Origin: Mucilaginibacter daejeonensis
Lineage (GTDB): Bacteria; Bacteroidota; Bacteroidia; Sphingobacteriales; Sphingobacteriaceae
Direction: 5' to 3'
Assembly (NCBI RefSeq): GCF_020783335.1
Contig: NZ_CP086068.1
Coordinates: 2,728,001 to 2,792,000 of the forward strand
DNA length: 64,000 nucleotides
Made by a program: the position numbers and the translations under genes
Notes under the pieces: model-generated
Seen by the model: the letters and a program-made list of their open reading frames with translations, nothing else
Told to the model about the DNA's origin: nothing
Databases searched by the model: none
Part shown: in pieces, positions 36,500-46,979 of the stretch
How positions within the stretch are numbered: the first letter of the stretch is position 1
Layout: each line of letters opens with the position of its first letter

Positions 36500-39400
36500 T
36501 TACAGTGATACTTTCACACCGAAGTTGATACCGATAGGTATCGGGAAGTTACCAAAATCGATACCCTGGCCGCCTGAGCCACCTACTGCTGCTGTATTAC
36601 CACTCACAATTGGATCAAGTCCTTTGTAATTGGTTAGGATGAACAGGTCGGTACCGGTCAGGAACACGCTTGCGTTCTTCACAAAATTCTGTCTTTTGAT
36701 CAGTTTATCAGGTAAACGGTAGCTCAAAGTTACGTCCTTCAGCCTGATCCAGTTGATGCGTTTTTGTATGAACAACTCCTCGCTCATGCTGGTGTAATAA
36801 GTGTTCTGCGTGTTCGGTGTGATCACGATGTTGTTCGGTGTAGGATTAGCTGAGTTCTCACGACCATCCTGTAACACACCTTGTATCACACGTGGAGTGG
36901 TACGATCAAGTGTTTGAGTGCTCAAACCCAAAGTGGTCAGGTAGTGCTCGGTAGCGTTGAACACGTCGCCACCCTTACGCATATCCAACAGGAATGACAG
37001 CGAGAAGGTCTTGTAAGTAAAGTTGTTGGTTAAACCGATGCTAAAGTTAGGGTTACGGTCATAACCACCTGCAATGTTCACGGTAGAACGTACCGGCAAA
37101 CCAGTGGTCGGGTTGATCAGGATCTGGCCGGCGTTGTTACGAATGTAAAAAGTACCGGTAAGGTTACGGGTAGATGAACCCAGGATCACACCATTACGGA
37201 TACTGTTGTACAGGTAAGTATCAGAGCTGTATGATTCGGTCACACCAGCAGGTAAAGCGGTCACGATACCTTTATCGGCAAAGAAGTTAGCCAAAACGTT
37301 CCAGCTGAACTGCCTGCCCACGAAAGGTGTACCACGCAGGGTAAGCTCGATACCCTTATTTAAGGTCTTGGCACCGTTACGGTTGAACAGAATGAAACCA
37401 GTGGCGTAGCTAAAGCGCAGGTCGTTGGTGATCTGATCGCTGGTGGTCTTGCGGTACAAGGTCAGGTCTAAACCTAATCTGTCATTCAGGAACGATAACT
37501 CGGTACCCACCTCGAACGATTTAGCGAACTCTGGTTTAAGGGTTGGGTTATCACCAGTAAAGCCGTAACCATAACCACCGCCAACAGTAGATTTACTTTC
37601 GTAGGTCGATTTGTAAGCGTATGGTTTAGTGTCCTTACCTACTGCTGCAAAGGCCGCACGGATCTTACCCGAAGTAAAGATGCTGCGTAATCCTTTAAAG
37701 GCATCGGTGAACACAAAGCTGGTAGATACCGATGGATAGTAGAACGAGTAACGACCGCCTTCGAATGGAATGGTAGAGGTACGGTCATTACGTAAAGTAC
37801 CGGTCACATATAAGTAATCGTTGTAGTTGAAGGTCACTTTACCGAAGAAGCTGGCTAACCTGCGTTGAGTGATGGTGGTACGGGCGTTCTTGCTGCCTGG
37901 TGCACCGTTGTTCAACGACACGAAGTTAGGGTCAAGGAAGTTCTCCATGTAGCCTGCGTCAGCGGTCGATTTCCAGTCAAGCAACGAGTTACCTAAAGTT
38001 GCATCAACTTTCAAACCTTTGGCAATAGTTTGCGGAGTAAGGTTCAACAAGTTCTGCATGGTAAAGTTGCGGTTCATATCATCAAGCACATCCAATATAC
38101 CATTGCGAGAGTATCCTGACGCACTTTCAGGGTGCCTCATCACCATGTAACGGGTGGTGTAAGCATCTATACCCATGTTGGTCTTGAAGTTCAACCACTT
38201 GAATGGAGTGATCGTTAAGCCAACGTTGGTCGTGATCCTGTCGTTCTTGGTATTATTGATGTTCTTGTTGATGCTGAAGTATGGGTTATCCAACTCGGTC
38301 AAACCTAATGTACCGATCAGCCCCAGCGTACGGCGGGTGCCTGATGGATTCAGATAGTTTTGAGCATCGTCGGTGCGTGGCCATGAAAGTAAAGCCAATA
38401 ACGGACCGTTAGAACCTTTTAAAGGCTGGTCGTTACTTGAGTTGCTATAGGTCATGGTCAAGTCGGTCTTCAACCACTTGTTCACGATAGCTTGTGAAGC
38501 ACCTGTGATGTTCAACCTTTTGTATTGTGAATTTGGCACCACACCGTTCTGATCAACGTAAGAAGCTGACAAACGGTAGTTGATATTGTTGGTACCACCC
38601 GAAGCCGATAAGTTATGGTGCTGAGTGAAACCGGTCTTGAAGAAATTACCTACGTTATCATAGAACTTAGTACCAGCTGCCCATTCCGGACCAAAGTACT
38701 CGTAACCACCGGCCAACGAGGCCAGCACGTTGCCCGAGCCGTTAACACCTAACCCATAAACGTTTTGGATCTCTGGTGCTTTACGCAGCATCTCGACCCT
38801 AAAGCTGTTGCTGTAGTCGATCTGGCTGGTACCGGCTTTACCTCTTTTGGTAGTGATCACGATCGCACCGTTACCGGCATCGATACCGTACAAAGCCGCA
38901 GCTTCCGGACCTTTCAGTACCACTACGCTTTCGATATCTTCAGGGTTGATATCGGCGCCACGGTTACTAAAGTCAAGACCTCTGTTGCTGAAAGCAGTGG
39001 TAGAACCAGGAGCATCAGAAGCAAAAGCAGCGGTGCTGATGGTCTTGTTATCAATTGGTAAACCATCCACCACGAACAATGGCTGGTTGCTACCGCTGAT
39101 AGAGCTTACACCACGGATAGTGATCGAGCTTGACGCACCCGGTACGCCTGATGAACTGGTCACCTCCACACCGGCCACACGGCCTTGTAAAGAGTTGATA
39201 AAGTTCTCACGCTGGGTGTTAGCGATGTCGGCACCTTTAACGGTCTGTTGCGAGGTACCCAATGTACGTTTTTGAGTGGTTTGACCTAAGGCCGTTACTA
39301 CCACCTCGTTCAGGTTCTTGGAGTCAGGACCCATTTGCACATTAATGGTAGCACCATCAGCGGTCACAGGTTTTTCCTGGGTGAAGTAACCCACGAACGA

Positions 39401-39616
39401 GAACACCAGGGTTTGCCCCGCCTTGGCGTTAATAGAATAATCGCCGGCCAGACCTGATTGCGTGGCCTGATTACTGCCTTTGACCTTGATGGTAACACCC
39501 GGCAACGGTTGCCCATCGTCTCCCGAGGTCACCTTACCTGTAATGCGCGATTGAGCCAGCACGACGGTGGAGCTCAGGCATAGCAGGAAGAAAAGGATAG
39601 ATAAAAGTTTCTTCAT
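36500..39616 (-). CDS. SusC/RagA family TonB-dependent transporter
   Basis: 1038 residues, signal MKKLLSILFFLLCLSSTVVLAQ. Carboxypeptidase-regulatory-like domain (RITGKVTSGDDGQPLPGVTIKVKG), plug (NEVVVTALGQTTQKRTLGT, SSITIRGVSS, IESVVVLKGPEAAALYG) and barrel. The plug has ALGQ where most SusC proteins have GYGT, placing it in the subgroup that pairs with SusD-like_2. Ends GINFGVKVSL. Confidence 0.95.
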   Translation of the reverse strand: MKKLLSILFFLLCLSSTVVLAQSRITGKVTSGDDGQPLPGVTIKVKGSNQATQSGLAGDYSINAKAGQTLVFSFVGYFTQEKPVTADGATINVQMGPDSKNLNEVVVTALGQTTQKRTLGTSQQTVKGADIANTQRENFINSLQGRVAGVEVTSSSGVPGASSSITIRGVSSISGSNQPLFVVDGLPIDNKTISTAAFASDAPGSTTAFSNRGLDFSNRGADINPEDIESVVVLKGPEAAALYGIDAGNGAIVITTKRGKAGTSQIDYSNSFRVEMLRKAPEIQNVYGLGVNGSGNVLASLAGGYEYFGPEWAAGTKFYDNVGNFFKTGFTQHHNLSASGGTNNINYRLSASYVDQNGVVPNSQYKRLNITGASQAIVNKWLKTDLTMTYSNSSNDQPLKGSNGPLLALLSWPRTDDAQNYLNPSGTRRTLGLIGTLGLTELDNPYFSINKNINNTKNDRITTNVGLTITPFKWLNFKTNMGIDAYTTRYMVMRHPESASGYSRNGILDVLDDMNRNFTMQNLLNLTPQTIAKGLKVDATLGNSLLDWKSTADAGYMENFLDPNFVSLNNGAPGSKNARTTITQRRLASFFGKVTFNYNDYLYVTGTLRNDRTSTIPFEGGRYSFYYPSVSTSFVFTDAFKGLRSIFTSGKIRAAFAAVGKDTKPYAYKSTYESKSTVGGGYGYGFTGDNPTLKPEFAKSFEVGTELSFLNDRLGLDLTLYRKTTSDQITNDLRFSYATGFILFNRNGAKTLNKGIELTLRGTPFVGRQFSWNVLANFFADKGIVTALPAGVTESYSSDTYLYNSIRNGVILGSSTRNLTGTFYIRNNAGQILINPTTGLPVRSTVNIAGGYDRNPNFSIGLTNNFTYKTFSLSFLLDMRKGGDVFNATEHYLTTLGLSTQTLDRTTPRVIQGVLQDGRENSANPTPNNIVITPNTQNTYYTSMSEELFIQKRINWIRLKDVTLSYRLPDKLIKRQNFVKNASVFLTGTDLFILTNYKGLDPIVSGNTAAVGGSGGQGIDFGNFPIPIGINFGVKVSL

Positions 39617-40087
39617 ACACGGTTAGTTTAATTTGTTTCAGAAAGCATAGTTTATATATATACAATTAAAAAGAGAACGCTGGACCGGCTTACTGCCCAT
39701 TTCTGTACTGGCCTCACCCCTTCCTAAAGTGATCCCCGTACATGGCACAGTACTGATCTTAATTAATAAATAATTGGCTATTGAACGTTAAGCAAATAAC
39801 GAGATATCGACACCTATTTAAGCTTTTTCTAAGCTTTCAGAACCGCAAAGACCTGCAAACACCTCCGACATCTTGCTCAAATATAAACAATTTACCACAC
39901 TGGCATAAAATAATTCGCACATTTTAGTTCAAACATGCAAAAAGATGCACAGTTCGACACCACAACGCAAAATATTTGAACAAAATCGATACTTTTAACA
40001 ATGAATGACGATAAAATTTAAGAAAATCAAGGAATATTGCTCTAAAAGATGATGAATTATCAACAAAGTGTGTAAAATTAACACTTT
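39617..40087. promoter_or_regulatory. 471-bp AT-rich region upstream of the second susC
   Basis: No ORF. CAAATATA at 39878-39885 reads TATATTTG on the minus strand, a -7 match about 255 bp from the susC start, suggesting a long leader. Two HindIII-like AAGCTT palindromes lie near 39820-39836. Nothing else stands out. Confidence 0.4.
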
Positions 40088-40831
40088 TCACATCAGTTCT
40101 ACAGCGTCTGCGTAGCGGGTGAGTGACGCATCTTTCGGATCAAGTTCGGTGATCAAATGTTCGATCGAATTCATGGGGCAAACGGTCATTTTTTCGGTCG
40201 AATCCAGCTTACCTGAAATGCTTAGCACCACCGATCGGTTGGCTGATTTCAACATCGCTTTTTTAACCTGCACCACCTCAAGGTCCGAGTCGGTGATCCC
40301 TTTGTCAATGTCGATAGCGTTAGCCCCTAAAAAGCACAGATCCACCTGTATCTCTGATAGCTGGTTGACCACCATTGATCCGGTGTTGATGTAAGAATCT
40401 GATAGTAGCCTCCCACCCAACAGGATCACCTCGGCGGTCGAGTACTCGATCAGCTCAAGCGCAACCAGCGGACTGATCGTAATGAAGGTGCATTGCAGTG
40501 TTTTGGGTACCAACCTGGCTAACTCCAGTATGGTGGTCCCTCCTCCTAAAAGCACATACATACCTTCTTTGATCAGGGTGAGCGCCTTCTTGGCGATCTG
40601 CATCTTGGCCTCTTTGGCGTAAGTGGTGTTTTGGGTAGAAGTATGCAAAAAGGATTTAGACACCGCGCCGCCATACACTTTCTTGATCTTAGCACTTTTA
40701 GCCAGCTCATTTAGGTCACGGCGTATGGTATCTTCTGACACATCGAGCTTAACACTAAGATCGGCAGATAATACTTTATTATGCAGGTTGATCTGCTTGA
40801 TGATAAAGTTATGGCGTTCTTCTTTCAGCAT
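40088..40831 (-). CDS. DeoR/GlpR family transcriptional regulator
   Basis: 247 residues. The N-terminal helix-turn-helix LSADLSVKLDVSEDTIRRDLNEL is the family signature (residues about 22-44), followed by VYGGAV and a sugar-phosphate-sensing DeoRC domain with LLGGGTTILELARL and FLGANAIDIDKGITD. It is divergent from an S66 peptidase gene with an inverted repeat in between, and lies upstream of the second susC in the same direction. Likely responds to a sugar phosphate; the target operon is not certain. Confidence 0.93.
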   Translation of the reverse strand: MLKEERHNFIIKQINLHNKVLSADLSVKLDVSEDTIRRDLNELAKSAKIKKVYGGAVSKSFLHTSTQNTTYAKEAKMQIAKKALTLIKEGMYVLLGGGTTILELARLVPKTLQCTFITISPLVALELIEYSTAEVILLGGRLLSDSYINTGSMVVNQLSEIQVDLCFLGANAIDIDKGITDSDLEVVQVKKAMLKSANRSVVLSISGKLDSTEKMTVCPMNSIEHLITELDPKDASLTRYADAVELM

Positions 40832-40856
40832 ATAGGTTTACAAGGTTAGCGGGAAC

Positions 40857-40879
40857 CAAATATAGTATTTTTTACTATT
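40857..40879. promoter_or_regulatory. Divergent DeoR/S66 promoter with inverted repeat
   Basis: CAAATATAGTA, TTTTT and TACTATTTG form an inverted repeat (one-indel difference in the arms). The left arm on the minus strand contains TATATTTG (40864-40857), a -7 match 26 bp before the deoR ATG; the right arm is a near match for the other direction. A regulator bound here would block both genes. Confidence 0.5.
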
Positions 40880-40959
40880 TGCATGTTGTTGCGTTTTTTA
40901 AGATACGCCTGTGCTCATATTATGCTCAGTACCACTATATTTGAAGCTCATGCACGTTT

Positions 40960-41979
40960 ATGCAGCGTAAACAATTCATCTCTTTGCTCGCGCCCCTTAC
41001 TGTAGCCATGTCGACCGTCAAGGCCTCTGCATCGTTAAGTGAGCGTTCGAGAAAGTTCAAGGTACCGCCTTATCTTCAACCCGGCGACCTGATCGGGGTG
41101 ACCTGCCCTGCCGGCCAGATCAGTACAGAGGACGTCATGCCTGCGGTGCGTGAAATGGAGAAATGGGGTCTCAGGGTGCGTATCGGTGCAACGGTTGGCC
41201 AGCGCGACCATGCCCTTGGCGGTACTGATGATGAACGCGCTACCGACCTGCAATACATGCTTGACGACCCTGGCATCAAAGCCATCATGTGCGCCCGGGG
41301 TGGTTACGGTGTGGTACGCATCATTGACCGTTTGAATTTCGATGGCTTCAAGGCGTCACCAAAATGGGTGATAGGCTTTAGCGACATTACCGTACTTCAT
41401 GAGCACATCCATCAAAACCTGCGTTATGCAACGCTGCATAGTAAGATGTGCAATAGCTTCCCCTCAGATATGGCCAAAGCCGATGCCATCCAGATAGATA
41501 CCATCGCATCCATCCAGCAAGCACTTGTGGGCAAACCCATGAGCTATACCGCTCCTGCCGCTGCTGGCAACCGCTTTGGCAAAGCTACCGGAGCGCTGAT
41601 CGGTGGTAACCTCACCATCGTGGCCAGCATGACGGGAACCCATTCTGACATCGACACCAAAGGCAAGATCCTGTTTTTGGAAGATACGGGCGAGTACCTC
41701 TATAATATAGACCGCATGATGTACAACCTGCTGCGGAGCGGCAAGCTTGATCATTTAGCCGGACTGATCATTGGCGGCTTCAAACTCAAGCCTGAAGAGG
41801 GCGACGAGTTTGGGAAAGACCTGGTGACGATCGTTACCGAAAAAACAGAAAAATTCGATTATCCTGTGTGTTTTGACTTCCCGGTCGGACACCAGCGAAA
41901 CAACTTTGCTTTGAAGTGTGGCGTTCTGCATCAGTTCGAAGTATCCGCTTCGGGTACCACATTACGTTCACTGTCCTGA
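40960..41979 (+). CDS. LD-carboxypeptidase (peptidase S66, LdcA/MccF type)
   Basis: Removes the terminal D-residue from tetrapeptides in peptidoglycan recycling, or a related peptide cut. 339 residues. Catalytic Ser is S141 in GFSDITVLH; the Glu and His partners are in LFLEDTGE and GHQRNN. The N-terminus MQRKQFISLLAPLTVAMSTVKA has an RKQFI motif like a weak Tat signal, so the enzyme may be exported, unlike cytoplasmic LdcA. Upstream is a DeoR regulator on the other strand. Confidence 0.92.
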   Translation: MQRKQFISLLAPLTVAMSTVKASASLSERSRKFKVPPYLQPGDLIGVTCPAGQISTEDVMPAVREMEKWGLRVRIGATVGQRDHALGGTDDERATDLQYMLDDPGIKAIMCARGGYGVVRIIDRLNFDGFKASPKWVIGFSDITVLHEHIHQNLRYATLHSKMCNSFPSDMAKADAIQIDTIASIQQALVGKPMSYTAPAAAGNRFGKATGALIGGNLTIVASMTGTHSDIDTKGKILFLEDTGEYLYNIDRMMYNLLRSGKLDHLAGLIIGGFKLKPEEGDEFGKDLVTIVTEKTEKFDYPVCFDFPVGHQRNNFALKCGVLHQFEVSASGTTLRSLS

Positions 41980-42316
41980 TCTTTTTTTTCAGGTGTCGAC
42001 ATAACATTTTGCCCCTTCCCTCTTCGAACAACTTTAATAGGAATGGCGTAGCAACCGCTATACACCTTCCTGAACTTCAATAACTACCACTTTACTGTGC
42101 TGATCTTTGCGATCATTGATCACTCCGATCAGGAATATCGCAGCAAGCATCATGCTTTGAATATAAATACGCTAAAACAAAACGTGTGCAAACATATTGA
42201 GTATGCCTATGTATTAATGTTAAGTTGATTTTATTGCCTCACACAATATTAAAGACCCATTAAAATAGGCCACACTATCGTGTATGCCGCATCCTGTTAA
42301 CTAAATATTTATAAGC
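41980..42316. other. 337-bp non-coding region upstream of the third susC
   Basis: AT-rich, without an ORF. GATCATTGATC and TCCGATCAGGA near 42110-42134 are short GATC-centred repeats. No convincing TAnnTTTG box was found, so the promoter is not placed. Confidence 0.35.
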
Positions 42317-45300
42317 ATGAAAAGAACATTTACAAGGGCCTTTTTCCTTGTTTTGCTATGTATCTCATCCGTTGCTGCAATGGCTCAAGACATTACAGTG
42401 AAGGGTAAGGTGACCGATGGCAGAGACAAACAACCGCTTCCCGGTGTTACCGTAAAGGTACAAGGCGGTACCGCCGGCACTCAAACCGATGCCGAAGGTA
42501 ATTACACCATCACCGCTCCTGGTGGCGGCACACTAACTTTCTCATACATTGGCTACGCCTCACAAGATGTAGCTATCACAAACCGTACCATTATTAATAT
42601 AGAGATGGGTTCATCGGCACGCTCACTCGAACAAGTGGTAGTAGTAGGCTACGGTACACAGCGCCGCCGCGATGTTACAGGAGCTGTGGCCAACATATCG
42701 GGCGAACAACTTGCCCGCCAGCCGGTGCAAACACCAACACAGGCCTTGCAGGGTAAGGTGAGCGGTGTGCAGGTGATCGGCTCAGGTCAGCCTAACTCGC
42801 AACCGCAACTGCGCATACGTGGTACAGGTTCGGTTCTGGGTGGCGCCAACCCGCTATATGTAGTAGATGGTGTGCTCACCGATGATATCCGTAACATCAA
42901 CAACAATGATATATTGAGCATGGATGTGCTCAAGGATGCCTCGGCCGCTATATATGGTGTGCGTGGTGCCAACGGTGTGGTGATCATCACTACCCGTAAA
43001 GGCAAAAAAGGTCCGCCGGTGGTGCGCTATGACGCAAATGCCGGTTTCCGCGAATTATCTAATAAGATACAGATGGCCAACCGTGAGCAATACATTAACT
43101 ACTTGCGCGATGCCAATCCAAGCATACTCACGCAGGACGCTGCACCGCTTACCATACCTGGCACTACCGACTGGTATGATGCTGTGTTGAAAAAAGGACT
43201 GCAAATGAGCCATAACCTCTCTGTAAGTGGCGGTAGCGATAATTCCACCTACTTTGTAAGTGCCAATACGTTCACTGATGATGGCTTGATCAAGACCAAT
43301 GCTTTTGACCGCTACAGCTTCCGCACCAATCTGGACATCAAGATCACCGACAAGATCAACTTTGGTACTAACATGGCACTGACACGGAGCAAAGAGCGCC
43401 CAACGGCTTTAGAGGGCGTTTACAGTAGCGTGTATCGCGCCGCGCCCGTGATCCCGGCCATTAATGATGCAGGCCGCTACGGCAACACCAGTTTGTGGAA
43501 CAACATGGGTAACCCTTTGCTGAGCCTCAACAACGCCAACAGCCAAACCATCAACAACCGCGTGCAGGGTAACGTTTACCTGGAGTACAAGCCGATCAAA
43601 TCCTTAACGTTGCGTACCGCGTTCAATACCGATGCTTACTGGAACAAGCAACGCAATTATGTGGGCAAATTCTCGAACGATGCCAATACCTTTACCGTTG
43701 CAGGTGGATCACAGTTGGTGAACAACAGTACCTTGTTCATCCAAAATGATCAATCGTTCTGGACGGTGTGGGACAACACCGCTACCTGGAAACAGACATT
43801 TGGCAAACATGACATCACCGTGTTAGGTGGTTATACCCAGGAGTACATCAAGACAGACCTTTTCAGCGGCACCCGTCGTGACGTACCCGCCGACCAGGAC
43901 CTTTGGTACCTGGACGTGGGCAACCCGGAGGTTGGCGCCACTTATGCCAACAGCGGTACCCTATTCCGTCGTTTGTCATACCTCGGTCGTGTGAACTATT
44001 CATATGCCGGTAAATATTTATTGACCGCCTCATATAGGGCCGATGGTAGCTCGCGCTTCAGCAAAAAATTCGGCTACTTCCCTACCGTGGGACTGGGCTG
44101 GGTGATCAGCGAAGAAGGTTTCATGAAGGACAGCAAACTGATCAACAACTTGAAATTGCGTGCCAGCTGGGGCCAGTTGGGTAACGACAACATCAGCCAG
44201 GGCTTGTTCGTGACCACCGCTACGCCTAACCTACCCTACTTTTACGGTAACAGCTTGAACCTGGGTACGGCCATTCAGGACATTAAGGATACGAACCTGA
44301 AATGGGAACGTACCAACCAATTGGATATCGGTTTGGAATACGGCCTATTCAACAACCGCCTGACCGGTGAAATGGATTACTACAAAAAGAAGGTGAACGA
44401 TGCCTTGACCAACGTGACCATCCCAGGCATATTGGGTGATCCGGACGCCATCTATGTTACCAATGCTGCATCATACCAGAACGAAGGTGCCGAATTCTCG
44501 ATCCGCTGGAATGACAAGATCGGCAAACTGGGTTACAACATTGGCGGTAACATCAACTACAACAAAAATACGGTGGTCGGCCTTAACGGTGGCCAGGCCC
44601 TGTTGGGTGGTGGTATAGGCAACCAGGGCAGCATAACCCGCACCGATAATGGCCAGCCTATCGCCAGCTACTACGTGCTACAGCAAACCGGCATATTTCA
44701 GAACCAGGCACAGATCAACGCTGCGCCAGCATATAACCTGAACGGTTACTCCAAAACGATCGGCGGCATGATGTTCGCCGACACCAACGGCGATGGTACC
44801 GTTGATGCGAACGACCGCATTTACGCCGGTTCATACCAGCCAAAATGGTATGGTGGCTTCAACCTGGGCTTAAATTATAGCAATTGGGACCTTGCTGCCG
44901 ACTTTTACGGCAACTGGGGCAACAAGATCTACAATGGTCGCAAAGCATTCCGCGCCAACGGTGCCGATAACGTAGAAGCGAATTACGTGACCAACCGCTG
45001 GACACCAAGCAATCCTTCTAACGTGAACCCTCAGGTGATCACACAGAACATCCCAGCCTCTACCTATTTCGTTGAGTCGGGCGCCTTTTTACGCTTGAAC
45101 AACCTGACCTTGGGTTACACCATCCCGGCCGATGCCTTAAAAAAGATGAAGATCAACCGTATCCGCATGTACCTCACCTCGCAGAACTTGTTCACCGCGA
45201 AACGCTACAGCGGCTTCACACCTGAATTGTTGAATACCGACATCCTGGCTTCGGGTGTCGACCTTAACGGGTACCCGACCACCCGCACCTTTGCATTTGG

Positions 45301-45319
45301 GCTTAATGTTGAATTTTAA
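42317..45319 (+). CDS. SusC/RagA family TonB-dependent transporter
   Basis: 1000 residues with signal MKRTFTRAFFLVLLCISSVAAMAQ. Carboxypeptidase-regulatory-like domain (TVKGKVTDGRDKQPLPGVTVKVQGG), plug (EQVVVVGYGTQRRRDVTGAVA, QLRIRGTGSV, MDVLKDASAAIYGVRGANGV) and barrel ending FGLNVEF. First gene of a five-gene locus with SusD, GH144, GH43 and GH3. Substrate inferred from the GH144 gene as beta-1,2-glucan oligosaccharides. Confidence 0.96.
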   Translation: MKRTFTRAFFLVLLCISSVAAMAQDITVKGKVTDGRDKQPLPGVTVKVQGGTAGTQTDAEGNYTITAPGGGTLTFSYIGYASQDVAITNRTIINIEMGSSARSLEQVVVVGYGTQRRRDVTGAVANISGEQLARQPVQTPTQALQGKVSGVQVIGSGQPNSQPQLRIRGTGSVLGGANPLYVVDGVLTDDIRNINNNDILSMDVLKDASAAIYGVRGANGVVIITTRKGKKGPPVVRYDANAGFRELSNKIQMANREQYINYLRDANPSILTQDAAPLTIPGTTDWYDAVLKKGLQMSHNLSVSGGSDNSTYFVSANTFTDDGLIKTNAFDRYSFRTNLDIKITDKINFGTNMALTRSKERPTALEGVYSSVYRAAPVIPAINDAGRYGNTSLWNNMGNPLLSLNNANSQTINNRVQGNVYLEYKPIKSLTLRTAFNTDAYWNKQRNYVGKFSNDANTFTVAGGSQLVNNSTLFIQNDQSFWTVWDNTATWKQTFGKHDITVLGGYTQEYIKTDLFSGTRRDVPADQDLWYLDVGNPEVGATYANSGTLFRRLSYLGRVNYSYAGKYLLTASYRADGSSRFSKKFGYFPTVGLGWVISEEGFMKDSKLINNLKLRASWGQLGNDNISQGLFVTTATPNLPYFYGNSLNLGTAIQDIKDTNLKWERTNQLDIGLEYGLFNNRLTGEMDYYKKKVNDALTNVTIPGILGDPDAIYVTNAASYQNEGAEFSIRWNDKIGKLGYNIGGNINYNKNTVVGLNGGQALLGGGIGNQGSITRTDNGQPIASYYVLQQTGIFQNQAQINAAPAYNLNGYSKTIGGMMFADTNGDGTVDANDRIYAGSYQPKWYGGFNLGLNYSNWDLAADFYGNWGNKIYNGRKAFRANGADNVEANYVTNRWTPSNPSNVNPQVITQNIPASTYFVESGAFLRLNNLTLGYTIPADALKKMKINRIRMYLTSQNLFTAKRYSGFTPELLNTDILASGVDLNGYPTTRTFAFGLNVEF

Positions 45320-45333
45320 TTTGACCACCATCC

Positions 45334-46878
45334 ATGAGAACTCTATATAGAAATACGGCCGCCTGCTTCATTGGTGCGGCACTGATATGCACCAGTTATT
45401 CGTGCACCAAATCTTTAGATATCGACCCTCAGGGTCAGATCACCCAGTCGCAGATAATAAGCGACCCTAACGTGGCCGCCAACCTGGTTACGGGCATATA
45501 CAATATCTTTTTCGCAGGCGATGCCTTTGGGAACGATGTTCGCGGCTTTCAATACGTCATTTTAGGCGACATCGCGTCTGACGATGCCGACAAAGGCAGT
45601 ACCCCTGCCGATTATGGCGATGCGGCGACCGTTGACGCACTGACCACCGGCGCCAGCAACGGCGTAGTGAACAACATTTGGAAAGGTTACTACCAGGCCA
45701 TTGCCCGCGCTAACCAGGCACTGGCGCAACTGCAGAATGCTCAATTTGATACCACCACCAAGAACAAGCTGATCGGTGAGGCGCGTTTCCTGCGGGCTTA
45801 CTTCTACTTTAACTTGGTACGCATATTTGGTGGTGTCCCATTGCTTGACCGTGTACCGGCCGCCAGTGAGGCTAACAGTCCGCAGTTCCAAACCCGCGCC
45901 ACGGCTCAGGACATTTACAAATTCGTGATCGATGATCTGACCTTCGCGGCGGCTAACCTGCCTGTGATCGCGAACACCAGCGCCGATGTGGGCCGTGCCA
46001 GCAAAGGCGCAGCACAATCACTGCTTGCCAAAGTTTACCTGTACAACAAAGATTATCAGAACGCTTACCTGCAATCACAAGCGGTGATAACCAGCGGCAC
46101 TTATCGTTTACAAAGCGATTTTACCACCCTGTTCCGTGCGGCCAGCAACAATAGCGCTGAGTCGATATTTGAGATACAAGCAGGCCAGAACCTGGCATGT
46201 AACGCGTCGATCGATCGTTTCTCTACTGCGCAAGGTCCACGGGCCGGAGGTAAGAACGGCTGGCAGGATCGTGGCTACGGCTTCAACAACCCATCGGTAA
46301 GCCTGGTGAACGAGTTCGAGTCAGGTGATGTAAGGAAGAACGCTACCATTATCACCATCAATCCGTCTAACGGGGCCAACTCTGTCGGTACCGTGCTTTT
46401 TGATGGTTTGCGCATCCCAACACAAGATTCGGTACAGAACTCACGTTACAACTACAAGGCATATTACAGCCGCGAGGCTGAACCTAACTGCGGCAACTTT
46501 GATCGTTTACCTAAACATGTAATGGTGATCCGTTATGCCGAGGTACTCCTGATCAATGCCGAAGCAGCTTTGCAAACCGGACAATCAGGCGTAGCCCTTA
46601 CCGATGTGAACCTGGTACGTGCCCGAGCTAAAGTACCTGCACTGACCGGCGCACCTACCCTGCAACAGATCTGGCACGAACGCCGTGTGGAGCTGGCCAT
46701 GGAGCAAGATCGCTTCTTTGACCTCGTTCGTCAGGAATCGGTGCAACCGGGCCGTGCGGCGGCAGCTTTTGCAGCAGATGGCGGCAAGACCTGGTCATCG
46801 ACCAAGGCGCTGTTCCCGATACCACAGCAACAGATCGACCTGAGCGGTGGTAACCTGAAACAAAACCCGGGTTATTAA
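45334..46878 (+). CDS. SusD/RagB family glycan-binding lipoprotein
   Basis: 514 residues, lipoprotein signal with C24 in CTSYSCTKSLDID. TPR segment RFLRAYFYFNLVRIFGGVPLLD, C-terminal ERRVELAMEQDRFFDLVRQ and ALFPIPQQQIDLSGGNLKQNPGY are standard. It follows susC by 14 bp and is followed by a strong intrinsic terminator, so the downstream enzyme genes are expressed at a lower level or separately. Confidence 0.95.
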   Translation: MRTLYRNTAACFIGAALICTSYSCTKSLDIDPQGQITQSQIISDPNVAANLVTGIYNIFFAGDAFGNDVRGFQYVILGDIASDDADKGSTPADYGDAATVDALTTGASNGVVNNIWKGYYQAIARANQALAQLQNAQFDTTTKNKLIGEARFLRAYFYFNLVRIFGGVPLLDRVPAASEANSPQFQTRATAQDIYKFVIDDLTFAAANLPVIANTSADVGRASKGAAQSLLAKVYLYNKDYQNAYLQSQAVITSGTYRLQSDFTTLFRAASNNSAESIFEIQAGQNLACNASIDRFSTAQGPRAGGKNGWQDRGYGFNNPSVSLVNEFESGDVRKNATIITINPSNGANSVGTVLFDGLRIPTQDSVQNSRYNYKAYYSREAEPNCGNFDRLPKHVMVIRYAEVLLINAEAALQTGQSGVALTDVNLVRARAKVPALTGAPTLQQIWHERRVELAMEQDRFFDLVRQESVQPGRAAAAFAADGGKTWSSTKALFPIPQQQIDLSGGNLKQNPGY

Positions 46879-46889
46879 TAACATTTAAA

Positions 46890-46933
46890 CTCATGCCGGG
46901 TCAGAGAGATGCTCTGCCCGGCATGAGCCTTTT
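46890..46933 (+). terminator. Intra-operon terminator between susD and GH144
   Basis: CTCATGCCGGG (46890-46900), one bulged T, CAGAG, pairs with CTCTG (46912-46916) and CCCGGCATGAG (46917-46927); CCTTTTTA follows. A 16-bp stem with five T. It likely lets the susC/susD message outnumber the enzyme message. Confidence 0.93.
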
Positions 46934-46979
46934 TATTGAAGCGTGTGGCAATGCCGCACTTACATCAGAAACATCTTTT

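Noticed and set aside
46893..46979. Upstream extension of the GH144 reading frame
   Set aside because: The extra codons fall in a terminator stem and remove the signal peptide from the N-terminus.
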